Below are positions 52,017 to 61,225 of a DNA stretch of 64,000 nucleotides, piece by piece. Source of the DNA: Pyxidicoccus trucidator (GTDB lineage Bacteria; Myxococcota; Myxococcia; Myxococcales; Myxococcaceae). Position 1 is the first letter of the stretch, and each line of letters starts with the position of its first letter. The position numbers and the translations under genes were made by a program. Below the pieces are notes generated by a model that saw only the letters and a program-made list of their open reading frames with translations, searched no databases and had not been told where the DNA came from. Where the stretch lies: assembly GCF_010894435.1 (NCBI RefSeq), contig NZ_JAAIXZ010000026.1, positions 62,001 through 126,000 on the forward strand. The letters are read 5' to 3'.

Positions 52017-55000
52017 GGGTTCCTCAGGAAGCGCGTGGAGCGCGCACGGGTAATCTGCTGCACGGTGTGGACGGCGGTGTCGTCCCACAGCCGCTTGGTG
52101 TTGAGATGGGTCCGGGGGTTGGTGATGATGGTCCCGCCCCTCATCAGGTTGTAGATGGCGTGGGTGCCGCCGTAGTGCCCGCCACCGGCCCAGCCGGCCG
52201 TCGCGCCACTGGCCTCGCCCGCCGTCAGGGTGGCGTTGGTGAGCATGTGGCCCACCTCGTGCGCGCCCGTGTCGCCGATGGCGGCGGCCCGCCCCGCCGC
52301 GACGACGAAGTTCCTGGCGGGGGAGCCCGCGGGAATCCACCCATCCGGGAAGGACTCGCCGCGGTTGCCGGTGTTCAGGTTGCCCACGAACATGAGGTAC
52401 ACCGTGTTGGTGTTGGTGGGCCCGGCGGGGTCCACGCCGCGCACCAGGTTGATGAGCGCGAGCTGGTCCGCCGAGGGCGCGAGGCCTCCGTACCCTCCGC
52501 CGAAGCTGGCGACGTTGTTCAGGTTCACCGGGCTGCCGGCGGGCAGGGTGATGACGTCCGTGGCGGCGGTGTGGACGATTTCCACGCGAATCCCCGCGGC
52601 GATGTACTGCTCCCGGAGAATCTCCGTCACCAGGTCCACGGTGGCCGCGGGGACGGCGGGGATGTTCAGGTTGTTGGGGTCCTGGAAGTTGAAGACGCGG
52701 ACCGTCATCACCCGGCGCTCCTCGGGGGCGCGCTGGAAGAGCGGCGTCCTGAGCAGGGTGGCCGGCGTCGCGGGGTCGACGCCCTGGTACCTCGCCACCA
52801 CGCGGCCGTCCGGGTTCTTCGCCTGGCGGACGCGGTGGTTCGCCGTGTTGTAGGCCGCGTTGCCCGGGTGGGCCGTGAGCCCCGAGTTGGTGGGGACGTC
52901 CCGGTCAATCTGGTCCGCCACCACCATCACCGCCTGGGACACGAACACGCCCGTGTTGGGCCCCGTCTCGGTGAGGGTGAGGTTGCGGTTGGTGGCCGGG
53001 AAGTCCATGTTGGTGACGCCGTCCGCCTCGGTGGTGAACCACTCCAGGGGGTACTCCTCCGCCGTGGCGGCGTTGGTGTTCCGCGCCGCGTCCGTCAGTT
53101 GGTAGTAGAAGCGGCGGGAGTCGCGCCCGATGAAGTTCTCCGGGTTGGCGACGGCCGTGAGGCGCGCCTGGTCCGACTCGTTGTAGAGCGTGTTGATGGC
53201 GCCGAGGGCGTCCGCCGCCACGCGGAAGGCGAAGTCCCACAGGCCCACCCGGACGAAGAGCGTGGACGTGTCCGCCGCGGTGACGCGGAAGTCACCGTTG
53301 GTGTCCTGCATCGTCTCCAGCTTCCACTGGTTGAGCTTCAGCTCCTTGCGCGGCAGCGCGGCGCCGGAGGGCGGCTGGTACTCCACCCGAAGCTGGGGCG
53401 AGCCGGGCGTGAGGGCCTCGACGTAGACCTGCGCGGGGATGGCGTCCGCGGGGATGTTGAACGTCTTCGGCAGCACCAGTTGGCCGGTCTTGTTCGCGGT
53501 CGTCCAGACCTTGAGCTGGGCCGGCGCGTCCGCGGTCAGGGTGAGCTGGCCGTTCACCCGGGGCTGGAAGCGGAGCGTGACGGCCACCAGGTCATTCTCA
53601 GTGGCGGGCGCGGGCGCCTGGGCCGAGTCCACGACACCGTTGGCGTCGTCATCGTCCGAGTTGACCGCGACGGGCAGGCCGGTGGTGGGAATGGCGTGGC
53701 CGGGGAGCTCCAGCGCCAGGTCGTAGAGGTAGAAGGGCACGCGCGGGGACACGCCCAGCGAGCGACCGCTCCGGAAGGCCTCGACCTCCATCTGGTAGCG
53801 ACCCGGAGCCTGGGGCGTGGAGCCCACCCGGCCGTTCCAGGAGAAGGCGCCGAGGGCGGCGGCGCTCGGCGTGTTGCCACGCGTCACCACGTTGCCCGAC
53901 GTGTTGAGGACACGCCATTCCAGGCTGGAGATGGAGAGGGCCCCATCCACGCGGTAGTCGAACGTCACGGAGCCCGTGCCCGCCACCACCTTCGCATGCT
54001 CGAGGTGGGGCGCGGTGCTGGCGAGCTGGAGAGAGACTGTCTCGGTCTGGATGGCCTGGGGTTGGAGGCCGGAGTAGATGGTGGGCGCCAGCACGTAGTC
54101 GAGCAGCGTCACGCGCACGTCGTAGCGGCCGGTGGGCGGCCGGGTGCCGGCGTTGGTGTACCCGTTCCAGTTGAAGACCAGGGGCAGGCCCTTGGTCATC
54201 GGCGAGACGTTCAGCTCCATCGCGGAGTACACGGGCGTGCTGCTGCCCGAGGGGAAGACCTCCAGCAGCGTGTACATGCCGAAGGCAAACAGCGGGTTGT
54301 CATAGAGCGTGGAGTCGATGTGGTAGTAGATGTCGATGTCCGCGCTGTCGAAGGACTGGACGATGGCGGGCGTGCCGGTGGTGGGCGCGTCCACGCAGAG
54401 GCCCGCGGCGCAGTTGCCGATGGTGACACCCGTCTCCGCGAAGCCCGTCTGCGCGGGCGAGTCGTCATCGGTCACGGTGAGGCGAATCTTCCAGAAGCCC
54501 TGGCAGACCGGCGGGACAGCGGCGCCCGCGGGGTAGAGGGTGAGGACTCTGGCCGAGGGGCCGCTCGGCAGCGACGGCGCGGCGCACCCGACGGGCGGCA
54601 CCGCGGACCAGGCGTACTGCGTGATTCCCAGGCCCGCGCCGGGCGTGCCCGTCACCACGTTGTCGAGGTCGAAGCTGATGGAGCCGTCCACCACGATGGC
54701 GCCGGGCAGCACGCCGGCGAGGTTGACGAGGTACCAGGCGGAGCCGCTGACGATGGCGGTGGGCAGCGTCTGCGGGGGGACCACCGTGACGGTGTGCCGG
54801 GTGCGCGCGACGTTGGTCTCACCGTCCTGCACCTCCAGCTCGAACTGCCACTGGCCCTGCTGCATGTCACCCCAGTCCAGCGACAGTGTGGAGCCGTTGG
54901 CGGGGACGTTGAACACCTCGTCCACGCGGCCGGTGGTGAAGGCGCCCCACGCGTCCGGGGGGATGTCCACCACGTACCAGGTGTAGCGGACGATGCCCGG

Positions 55001-56533
55001 GGAGATGCCCTGGACGGGGCTGCCGTCCGTCACGTGGCAGCGGTTGGCCTGGGAGGGGCACGGGGAGTCGGGGTCATTGGAGCCACGCCCGTCCAGCACC
55101 AGGGGGAACTCCAGCAGGCGGATGGAGCTCGGCCCGGCGATGTTCGCGGTGGGCACGTCATCCACGACGATGATGCGGTTCTCCTGGACGGACTCGTTCT
55201 CGTCATCGGTGGCGGTGAGGCGGAGTACCCAGGTGCCGGCGGAGTTCGCCGTGGTGGCGCGGGTGACGGAGGCGGCGGTGCCCAGCACGGTGAGGGGCGC
55301 CACGCTCGCGGACTGGGGCGCCTGGAGGACCTCCCACTTGAAGGTGAGGTTGCCGCCGTCGTCATCGGTGGTGATGGTGGTGGCCGCCTGGAGGGCCTGG
55401 CCGACGTCGATTTCGGTGGGGCCAGTGAAGGAGATGCGCGGCTTCTTGTTGCGCACGATGACTGTGACCGTCTCGGAGTCGGTGGCGTTCTCGTTGTCCT
55501 TCGCCGTGACGCGGAAGCGCCAGGTGCCCACGTGGATGCCGGTGGTGGGGAGGTTGATGCCCGCCGTGGTGGCGTAGCCCGTCGTGGGCGCGAGGCCCGA
55601 GCGGGTGGGGGCCTCAATCAGGTCCCACGAGAAGGTCAGCGCGCCGCCGTCCACGTCGTTGGTGGGCGCCGCCGTGAGGCTGATGGGCTGGGTGGCGTCA
55701 AGCTCCGTGGACCCGGTGACGCTGATGTTCGGAGGGACGTTGGGGACGGTGAACGAGTGGGTGAAGGACTTCAGCTCGCCCTCGTTGTCGGCGATGTCCA
55801 CCGCGAACTGGTAGTTGCCGATGTCGCGGTCGCTCGTGAAGGTGATGGTGGGGTTGGCGGTGTTGGCGGCCGCCAGCGTGGCAGTGGACATGGGGGGCTT
55901 GCTGACGATGCGCCAGGCATGGGTCAGCGAGCCGCCATCGGCGTCAGCAGCGTTGGAGCGGAGCGTGACGGTGGCGTTCCACGCGGGCGTGGGCGTGTGG
56001 TTGAGGCTGGCGGTGGGCGGCGAGTTGACGACGGTGATGCGGAACGCGACGGGGTTGGTGAAGTTCCTCACCCCCGCGAGGTCACAGACGACGTTGCACG
56101 GCGGGAACGACGCGCTCACGCAGTAGGCGGGGTCGACGTGGGTGCCGTTGCAGACGATGGTCTTCAGGCCCAGGTCCCGCAGCGAGTTGAAGCGCAGGTT
56201 GAAGTGGAACTCGGGCTGGCCGTTCCCCGTCGAGTCGAAGATGGGGCACGCCGCGGGCGAGGAGATGGGATTGGACGTCGCCACGCCCGGGTCCCCGGAG
56301 CCCGGGGCAATCTGCACCGAGGGCGCGGGCGAGAAGCCCGTCTGGCTGCAGGTGACGTTGAAGGGCCAGAGGTAGCCGTCTTCGGCGAACTCGAAGTACC
56401 CCTCCGTGGTCTTGACCTGCTGGGGTCCGGCGAAGTCACCGGCCTGACTGGTGAAGGCCGCGAGGAGCAGGGCGAGGCCTGCCATCCATGGGATGCGGTT
56501 CAAGGTGGTTCTCCAGGTGGTGGCGGAGCTCAT
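52013..56533 (-). CDS. Giant exported PKD-repeat metalloprotease (HEVGH)
   Basis: A 1506-residue secreted protein with signal peptide (IPWMAGLALLLAAFTSQAG). Residues ~165-700 are PKD/Ig-like repeats (SLTHAWRIVSKPPMS, ALTFSWDLIEAPTRSG, NLTFKWEVLQAPQSA). More beta domains follow. The C-terminal ~150 residues hold a zinc site TGAHEVGHMLTN (His1425), then GGGHYGGTHAIYNLMRGG with a possible third ligand and a metzincin-like Met-turn. The ATG at 56533 overlaps the PPIase stop by 4 bp. A large antisense open frame here is a GC shadow. It is probably a surface or secreted protease. Confidence 0.88.
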   Translation of the reverse strand: MSSATTWRTTLNRIPWMAGLALLLAAFTSQAGDFAGPQQVKTTEGYFEFAEDGYLWPFNVTCSQTGFSPAPSVQIAPGSGDPGVATSNPISSPAACPIFDSTGNGQPEFHFNLRFNSLRDLGLKTIVCNGTHVDPAYCVSASFPPCNVVCDLAGVRNFTNPVAFRITVVNSPPTASLNHTPTPAWNATVTLRSNAADADGGSLTHAWRIVSKPPMSTATLAAANTANPTITFTSDRDIGNYQFAVDIADNEGELKSFTHSFTVPNVPPNISVTGSTELDATQPISLTAAPTNDVDGGALTFSWDLIEAPTRSGLAPTTGYATTAGINLPTTGIHVGTWRFRVTAKDNENATDSETVTVIVRNKKPRISFTGPTEIDVGQALQAATTITTDDDGGNLTFKWEVLQAPQSASVAPLTVLGTAASVTRATTANSAGTWVLRLTATDDENESVQENRIIVVDDVPTANIAGPSSIRLLEFPLVLDGRGSNDPDSPCPSQANRCHVTDGSPVQGISPGIVRYTWYVVDIPPDAWGAFTTGRVDEVFNVPANGSTLSLDWGDMQQGQWQFELEVQDGETNVARTRHTVTVVPPQTLPTAIVSGSAWYLVNLAGVLPGAIVVDGSISFDLDNVVTGTPGAGLGITQYAWSAVPPVGCAAPSLPSGPSARVLTLYPAGAAVPPVCQGFWKIRLTVTDDDSPAQTGFAETGVTIGNCAAGLCVDAPTTGTPAIVQSFDSADIDIYYHIDSTLYDNPLFAFGMYTLLEVFPSGSSTPVYSAMELNVSPMTKGLPLVFNWNGYTNAGTRPPTGRYDVRVTLLDYVLAPTIYSGLQPQAIQTETVSLQLASTAPHLEHAKVVAGTGSVTFDYRVDGALSISSLEWRVLNTSGNVVTRGNTPSAAALGAFSWNGRVGSTPQAPGRYQMEVEAFRSGRSLGVSPRVPFYLYDLALELPGHAIPTTGLPVAVNSDDDDANGVVDSAQAPAPATENDLVAVTLRFQPRVNGQLTLTADAPAQLKVWTTANKTGQLVLPKTFNIPADAIPAQVYVEALTPGSPQLRVEYQPPSGAALPRKELKLNQWKLETMQDTNGDFRVTAADTSTLFVRVGLWDFAFRVAADALGAINTLYNESDQARLTAVANPENFIGRDSRRFYYQLTDAARNTNAATAEEYPLEWFTTEADGVTNMDFPATNRNLTLTETGPNTGVFVSQAVMVVADQIDRDVPTNSGLTAHPGNAAYNTANHRVRQAKNPDGRVVARYQGVDPATPATLLRTPLFQRAPEERRVMTVRVFNFQDPNNLNIPAVPAATVDLVTEILREQYIAAGIRVEIVHTAATDVITLPAGSPVNLNNVASFGGGYGGLAPSADQLALINLVRGVDPAGPTNTNTVYLMFVGNLNTGNRGESFPDGWIPAGSPARNFVVAAGRAAAIGDTGAHEVGHMLTNATLTAGEASGATAGWAGGGHYGGTHAIYNLMRGGTIITNPRTHLNTKRLWDDTAVHTVQQITRARSTRFLRNP

Positions 56534-57675
56534 GGGCGCGGGCGGCTCTGCTTGGAGGCGGGAGTGGCGGGCGCGCCAGCCGGGACGGGCTGCGGCGGCA
56601 CCGAGGTGGACGGGAGGCTGAAGGAGAGCTGCGAAGTGGCGGCGCCGGGCTTGAGCAGGTCCTTGAGCAGGGCCGCGTAGCGCTCGGCGAAGAGGTTCTT
56701 GATGACGACCTTGGAGCGGAGCTCTCCGAGCAGGGACTTGAACCGGGCATCCGCGTACAGCCGCTCGAGCCAGGCCTGGATTTCGGGCTGGGCGTCCTCG
56801 AACTTCCGGTCCAGTTCGGGGAGGACTTCATGAACGAGCAGGAAGCAGTAGCCGTCCTTCGTCTCGAGGATGTCGGTGAGCTCTCCGGGCTTGCGCACCA
56901 CGAGCGCCTTCCAGACGTGGGACTCCAGCGTGGCCTCCGTCAGGTCCACCCGGGCGCCGCCGAGGGCGCGGGTGGCGCCGCTCGAGGACTCGCGGGCGGC
57001 GTCGGCGAAGGCCACCTTGCCCTGGTGCACCTTCTCCAGCAGGTCCTTGGCCTTGCTGTAGCCGTCCTGGCCGGAGGACGTGCACACCTCGCTCGCGTTC
57101 ACCCGCTTGGGCTGGTGGTACAGCCCGGGGTGGCTCTCGTAGTGGCGCTTCACCTCGTCGGAGGAGACCGCCCAGGAGGAGTCCTTCTTCGCCAGTCGCT
57201 CTCGCAGCAGGCGCTGGCGGATGTCGCCGCGGATGGCCGTGCTGCCGTCCGGCGTGTTCTCCACGTACTGCTTGAAGGCGTCGGAGGTGGGGAAGGACTG
57301 CTCGAAGGCCGCGTAGGCCGCGTCGAGGTCCTTCGTGCTCACCTCCACGCCCTCGGCCTTCGCGGCCGCGTCGGTGACGGCTTCATCGATGAGCTTCTGG
57401 ACGAGCGCGTTCTTGAGCAGGAGCGCATCCGCGTCCGGGACGCGGCCATCGGTGCTGGTGGCCCGCGAGGTGGTGAAGGCCAGGAGGCGGTTGAAGCGCT
57501 CCAGCGAGACGGGCTTGTCGTTGACGAGGGCGACCTCCTGCTGCTCGGGGAGGTCCAGCCGGTCCGGGGCGGAGAAGGCCACGAAGCCGCCCAGGACGAC
57601 GGGGAGCAGGCCAGCGGCGAACAACCACCGGCGGACAGGGGTTCGAGAACGAGGACGCGAAGATGTGGCTTCCAT
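56530..57675 (-). CDS. Parvulin-type peptidyl-prolyl isomerase (SurA/PpiD-like)
   Basis: A 381-residue protein with one N-terminal membrane anchor (RRWLFAAGLLPVVLGGFVAFS), a SurA_N-like helical region (VALVNDKPVSLERFNRLL) and a C-terminal parvulin domain (RVNASEVCTSSGQDGYSKAKDLLEKV, ETKDGYCFLLVHEVLPEL). The tail is Pro/Ala-rich. Such enzymes fold exported proteins in the periplasm. ATG 57675 gives the anchor a normal N-terminus; the frame extends to 57795. It heads the operon of two giant exported proteins, so it is probably their dedicated foldase. Confidence 0.88.
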   Translation of the reverse strand: MEATSSRPRSRTPVRRWLFAAGLLPVVLGGFVAFSAPDRLDLPEQQEVALVNDKPVSLERFNRLLAFTTSRATSTDGRVPDADALLLKNALVQKLIDEAVTDAAAKAEGVEVSTKDLDAAYAAFEQSFPTSDAFKQYVENTPDGSTAIRGDIRQRLLRERLAKKDSSWAVSSDEVKRHYESHPGLYHQPKRVNASEVCTSSGQDGYSKAKDLLEKVHQGKVAFADAARESSSGATRALGGARVDLTEATLESHVWKALVVRKPGELTDILETKDGYCFLLVHEVLPELDRKFEDAQPEIQAWLERLYADARFKSLLGELRSKVVIKNLFAERYAALLKDLLKPGAATSQLSFSLPSTSVPPQPVPAGAPATPASKQSRPRP

Positions 57676-57929
57676 GGTCACCGGGAGCGGCTGGCAGGAA
57701 CGGAGCCGCGGCGGGCCGGCCCTGGAGCAAGGACCGGGCCCAAGGCACCGTGGACCTCCAGCGCGGCGCTTCCCGAGGGAGTGAGCCGTGCGCAACCAGG
57801 TTGCCTGCGTCAGCGTGTTGCCTGCGAGGCAACGGTGCCGGAGCGCTATGTGGCCTGGGGGACCACGCGTGACGAGGGGCCCGCTATCGGGGCCACGCTC
57901 GGGAGTCCCGTGTCAGGTGCGGCCGTGAG
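57676..57929. promoter_or_regulatory. Intergenic region with clustered repeats upstream of PPIase operon
   Basis: GTTGCCTGCG occurs at 57800-57809 and again at 57817-57826, 17 bp apart. The second copy belongs to the hairpin GTTGCCT-GCG-AGGCAAC (57817-57833), and CAACCAGGTTG (57793-57803) is a third palindrome overlapping the first copy. Similar half-sites at near-two-turn spacing upstream of the operon look like an operator. No promoter hexamers are clear. Confidence 0.4.
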
Positions 57930-59027
57930 TCAGGCCACGACGGCATGGAGGATGCGCTCGAAGAGCCAGGGCGTCTTCGCCAGCAGACGCACCACGGGAC
58001 GGCGCAGCCGGGGACGGCGGGCCAGCATGAGGAGTGCGCGCGTCGTCCAGGCGTACTTGCGGAACACGCGCTGGAAGGAGGCTTCATAGGGGCGCAGGGT
58101 GTCCTTCGTGGCGCCCTTCGCCAGCGCGTCCGGGAGCAGCGTGCCCAGGGACTCCGCGCAGGCGAGGGCCAGGGAGAGCCCCTCCCCCGTCAGCGCATCC
58201 ACGTAGCCCGCCGCGTCTCCCACCAGCGCGAAGCGGTCGGCGATTCGCGCCCTGGCCACTCGCGCCAGGGGCCCTGCCCCTCGCACCTGTGAGTCGGGCT
58301 CCACGCCCGCGAGGCGCTCCGAGAGTCGGGGGAAGCGTGCGAGCATCGTCTCGAAGCCCACGCGTCCTTCGACGACTCCGTCCTCCCAGAGGAAGGCGAG
58401 GCCCACGCGGCGGGCTCCCGCGGGCGTCACGTACGCCTCCACCCCGTCCGCGAAGTGCACCTCCACGTACGGCGTCCAGGGCTCCACCTGGAAGTGTCGG
58501 CGCAAGCCGAAGCGCCTGGCGCCGGTGGACTCCACCTCCAGCCCCTCCGCGCGCCGCAGCGGGGAGCCGAGCCCGTCCGCCGCCACCAACATCCGCGCTT
58601 CCACCGGGCCTTCCGCCGTCTCCAGCGTCATGCCTTCGCCGGCGCGACGGTGTGCCAGCACCTGCGTGCGCTCGCGGAGCTCGACGCCCACCGCGCGGGC
58701 TCTCGCCACCAGCGCGGAGGCCAGGGCCACGCGCCGCACTCCGAGTCCGCCGGCTCCGGGCAGCAGCCCCTCCACCGTGGTGCCGTCCTCCTGCACGTAG
58801 CGGATGCCCACGAAGGGTGAGGTCTCCCGGCGGTCCAGCAGCGCCAGCGCGCCCAGCCTGTCCAACACCGCAAGCGCTGGCGGCATGAGTCCCTCGCCAC
58901 ACGCCTTGTCGGCGGGCACCGTCGCCCGCTCCAGCACCACCGTGCTCAGTCCGCGCGCGGTGGTGGTGATGGCCACGGCCAGCCCGGCGGGACCTCCGCC
59001 CACCACGGCGACGTCGTACCGCTTCAC
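57930..59027 (-). CDS. FAD-dependent oxidoreductase (GGR/hydroxylase type) of PKS cluster
   Basis: A 365-residue flavoprotein: VAVVGGGPAGLAVAITTTARG binds FAD, LVAADGLGSPLRR and RFALVGDAAGYVDALTGEG are the DG and GD motifs of the PHBH/geranylgeranyl reductase group. It matches the SrsC-type hydroxylase that oxidises alkylresorcinols in Streptomyces phenolic-lipid operons. The start is GTG 59027, which overlaps the stop of a short relic frame. It lies downstream of the FAAL gene on the same strand, 165 bp away, and probably acts on the PKS product. Confidence 0.87.
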   Translation of the reverse strand: MKRYDVAVVGGGPAGLAVAITTTARGLSTVVLERATVPADKACGEGLMPPALAVLDRLGALALLDRRETSPFVGIRYVQEDGTTVEGLLPGAGGLGVRRVALASALVARARAVGVELRERTQVLAHRRAGEGMTLETAEGPVEARMLVAADGLGSPLRRAEGLEVESTGARRFGLRRHFQVEPWTPYVEVHFADGVEAYVTPAGARRVGLAFLWEDGVVEGRVGFETMLARFPRLSERLAGVEPDSQVRGAGPLARVARARIADRFALVGDAAGYVDALTGEGLSLALACAESLGTLLPDALAKGATKDTLRPYEASFQRVFRKYAWTTRALLMLARRPRLRRPVVRLLAKTPWLFERILHAVVA

Positions 59028-59095
59028 GTGGTCAGTCCTCGCGAGGTGGGGGCAACGGCCGGCACCGCCAGCACGGCGACGTCGTAGTGATTCAT
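59024..59095 (-). pseudogene. Relic 5' end of a duplicated flavoprotein gene
   Basis: A 23-codon frame from ATG 59095 reads MNHYDVAVLAVP, matching the first codons of the flavoprotein (VKRYDVAVV) at DNA level (GACGTCGCCGTG shared), then diverges. It stops in TGA overlapping the GTG start at 59027. It looks like the stub of a partly duplicated or replaced gene, or possibly a coupling leader. Confidence 0.5.
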
Positions 59096-59192
59096 GTGGC
59101 GCGCCATGGCCCGTGTGCGGTTCGCCCGCCCCACCCTGCTCCGGCTCACGCGCCGGGCTCCGCTCGCGCCACGGTCCGTCGGCTGCTCCGAC

Positions 59193-60956
59193 TCACGTGT
59201 CGCGCTCCGCCCTCACCATGGCCATGGCGCTCTTCGCCATCTCCACCGCCATGCCCACCATGCCCACCTTCTTCGGCGGCGCCAGCTCTCCGGCGAGGTA
59301 GCGGCGAAGCGCCTCGATTCGGCGCAGCTTGCCGCTCGACGTGCGCGGCAGCGTCCCCGGCTCCAGCAGCCTCACCGTGTGCGGCCGCACGCCCGTGGCC
59401 TCCACCACCGCCGCGCGGATGCGCTCCTCCAGCTCCGCCTCCTCGCCGACGTAGGGGCCCGCCCGTTCGGCGAGGATGAGCAGCGCCTCGTCCTGGCCGT
59501 CCTCCGGCGTGAAGCCCAGCGCCACCGCGCAGCCCGTGCGCACGCCCTCCACCGCCTGGAGCGGCTCCTCGAACGCCTGCGGCGCGTGGTTGGCCCCGCG
59601 GATGATGACCACGTCCTTCGCCCGCCCCGTGAGGTACAGCTCCCCGTCCGCCAGGAAGCCCAGGTCTCCCGTGTCCAGCCAGCCGTCCGCCGACAGCGCC
59701 CGGCCCGTGGCCTCCGCGTCACCGAAGTAGCCCGCCATCAGCGACGGCCCCCGCGCGAAGACGCGGCCCACCCGCTGCTCCGCCAGCACCGTGCCCACCG
59801 CGTCGCGCACCTCCACCTCGAAGCCGGCCACCGGCGCGCCCACGCTCACCAGCTCCCTCGTCCCCGCCTCCACCCGCGCCTCATGGGCCAGCACCCCGGC
59901 GTCCACGCCCAGCGAGCGCGGGCCCCGGGCCTCCGGCGGGAAGGTGACGGCCAGCGACGCCTCCGACAGCCCGTACACCGGACGCAGCGCCCGCGCGGAG
60001 AAGCCCCACCGCTCGAAGCGCTCGGCGAAGCGGCGCAGCGTGTCCGAGGACACCGGCTCCGCGCCGTTGAGCGCGTGCTTCCAATAGGACAGGTCCAGGC
60101 CCTCCATGTCCGCGTCCTTCACCCGCTTCAGGCACAGGCCATACGCGAAGTTGGGCGCGGGCGAGATGAAGCCCTTGTGCCGCGACAGCGCGCGCAGCCA
60201 CAGCGCCGGCCGCGCCAGGAAGACCTCCGGCGGAATCAGCACCAGGTTGCCCGGGTAGTACAGCGCCGACAGCACGCAGCCGATGAGCCCCATGTCGTGG
60301 TACAGCGGCAGCCAGCTCACGCCCACCGGCGGCGTCCCGGGCGGCAGCGGCATGGCCACCTCCAGCGCCGCCACCTGCGACATCAGCGCCGCCTGCGTCA
60401 GCGCCACCGGCTTCGGGTCCACCGTGGAGCCGGACGAGAACTGGATGAGCCCCAGCCCCTCCGGACGCACGGGCACCTCCAGCTCCTCGTCGCCGCGCGA
60501 CACCTCATCCACCGTGTGACAGCCCAGGCGCGGACGGGCCCGCTCCACGCTCGGCCCCAGCAGCAGCCGCACGCGCGAGTCCGTCAGCACCACCGCCGCC
60601 CCCGTCACCTGGAGCATCCGCGCCGTGGCCCGGTGGTACTCCTCCAGTCGCCCCAGCCGCACCGGCGGGTACAGCGGCACCGGCACCGCTCCCGCCAGCA
60701 GCGTGCCGAAGTACGCGTCCATGAAGCCCGGAGACGTGGGCAGCAGCAGCGCCACCCGCTCTCCCTCCCGCACCCCCAGCCGAGCCAGGCCCGCCGCCGT
60801 GCACCTCGCGCGGCGGTACACCTCCGCCCACGACACGACCACCTCCCGCTCGGCCGCGTCCACGAAGGTGAGGCCATGGGACGTGGTGCGCGCCGTCGCC
60901 GCGAGCGACGCATTCACCGTCGGGTACTTCAGCGCGGGAAGGGCCGGCCCCTTCAC
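59193..60956 (-). CDS. Fatty-acyl-AMP ligase (FAAL)
   Basis: A 587-residue adenylate-forming enzyme of the FAAL type: P-loop LIQFSSGSTVDPKPV, core blocks WLPLYHDMGLIGCVL, NGAEPVSS, GLSEASLAV and GWLDTGDLGFL. C-terminal LPRTSSGKLRR has the catalytic Lys. The insertion typical of FAALs favours acyl-AMP release to an ACP rather than CoA. The start overlaps the ACP stop by 4 bp, so it almost certainly charges that ACP with a fatty acid as PKS starter. Confidence 0.9.
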   Translation of the reverse strand: MKGPALPALKYPTVNASLAATARTTSHGLTFVDAAEREVVVSWAEVYRRARCTAAGLARLGVREGERVALLLPTSPGFMDAYFGTLLAGAVPVPLYPPVRLGRLEEYHRATARMLQVTGAAVVLTDSRVRLLLGPSVERARPRLGCHTVDEVSRGDEELEVPVRPEGLGLIQFSSGSTVDPKPVALTQAALMSQVAALEVAMPLPPGTPPVGVSWLPLYHDMGLIGCVLSALYYPGNLVLIPPEVFLARPALWLRALSRHKGFISPAPNFAYGLCLKRVKDADMEGLDLSYWKHALNGAEPVSSDTLRRFAERFERWGFSARALRPVYGLSEASLAVTFPPEARGPRSLGVDAGVLAHEARVEAGTRELVSVGAPVAGFEVEVRDAVGTVLAEQRVGRVFARGPSLMAGYFGDAEATGRALSADGWLDTGDLGFLADGELYLTGRAKDVVIIRGANHAPQAFEEPLQAVEGVRTGCAVALGFTPEDGQDEALLILAERAGPYVGEEAELEERIRAAVVEATGVRPHTVRLLEPGTLPRTSSGKLRRIEALRRYLAGELAPPKKVGMVGMAVEMAKSAMAMVRAERDT

Positions 60957-61225
60957 GGGCGTGCCTCAGCGACACGGGCCGCCGCGGCCCGCTGCGACAC
61001 CAGCTTCGACAGGTCCGCCACCGTGCGCACGTCCTGCGCGTCCTCCTCGGACAGGCGGATGCGGAAGCGGTTCTCCAGCCCCACCGCCAGCACCGTCAGC
61101 CCCAGGCTGTCCAGCTGCATGTCCCGGATGAGGTCGTGCCCCGGCTCCACCGCGCCCTTCCACTCCAGCTCGTCAGCGGCGATGCGGCGAATCTCCGCCA
61201 GCACTTCCAGTTCGGACTCAGTCAC
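60953..61225 (-). CDS. Acyl carrier protein
   Basis: A 90-residue ACP starting at GTG 61225 with GGAGGTGCCCC upstream. MQLDSLGLTVLAVGLEN holds the phosphopantetheine Ser40. It overlaps the methyltransferase gene by 8 bp and the FAAL gene by 4 bp. It should carry the fatty acyl chain from the FAAL to the type III PKS. No phosphopantetheinyl transferase lies nearby. Confidence 0.9.
   Translation of the reverse strand: MTESELEVLAEIRRIAADELEWKGAVEPGHDLIRDMQLDSLGLTVLAVGLENRFRIRLSEEDAQDVRTVADLSKLVSQRAAAARVAEARP

Noticed and set aside
51986..56680. 1564-codon open frame on the plus strand
   Set aside because: It is antisense to the PKD metalloprotease gene, has no signal or domain, and is rich in Arg/Gly/His/Val as expected from GC-driven shadows.
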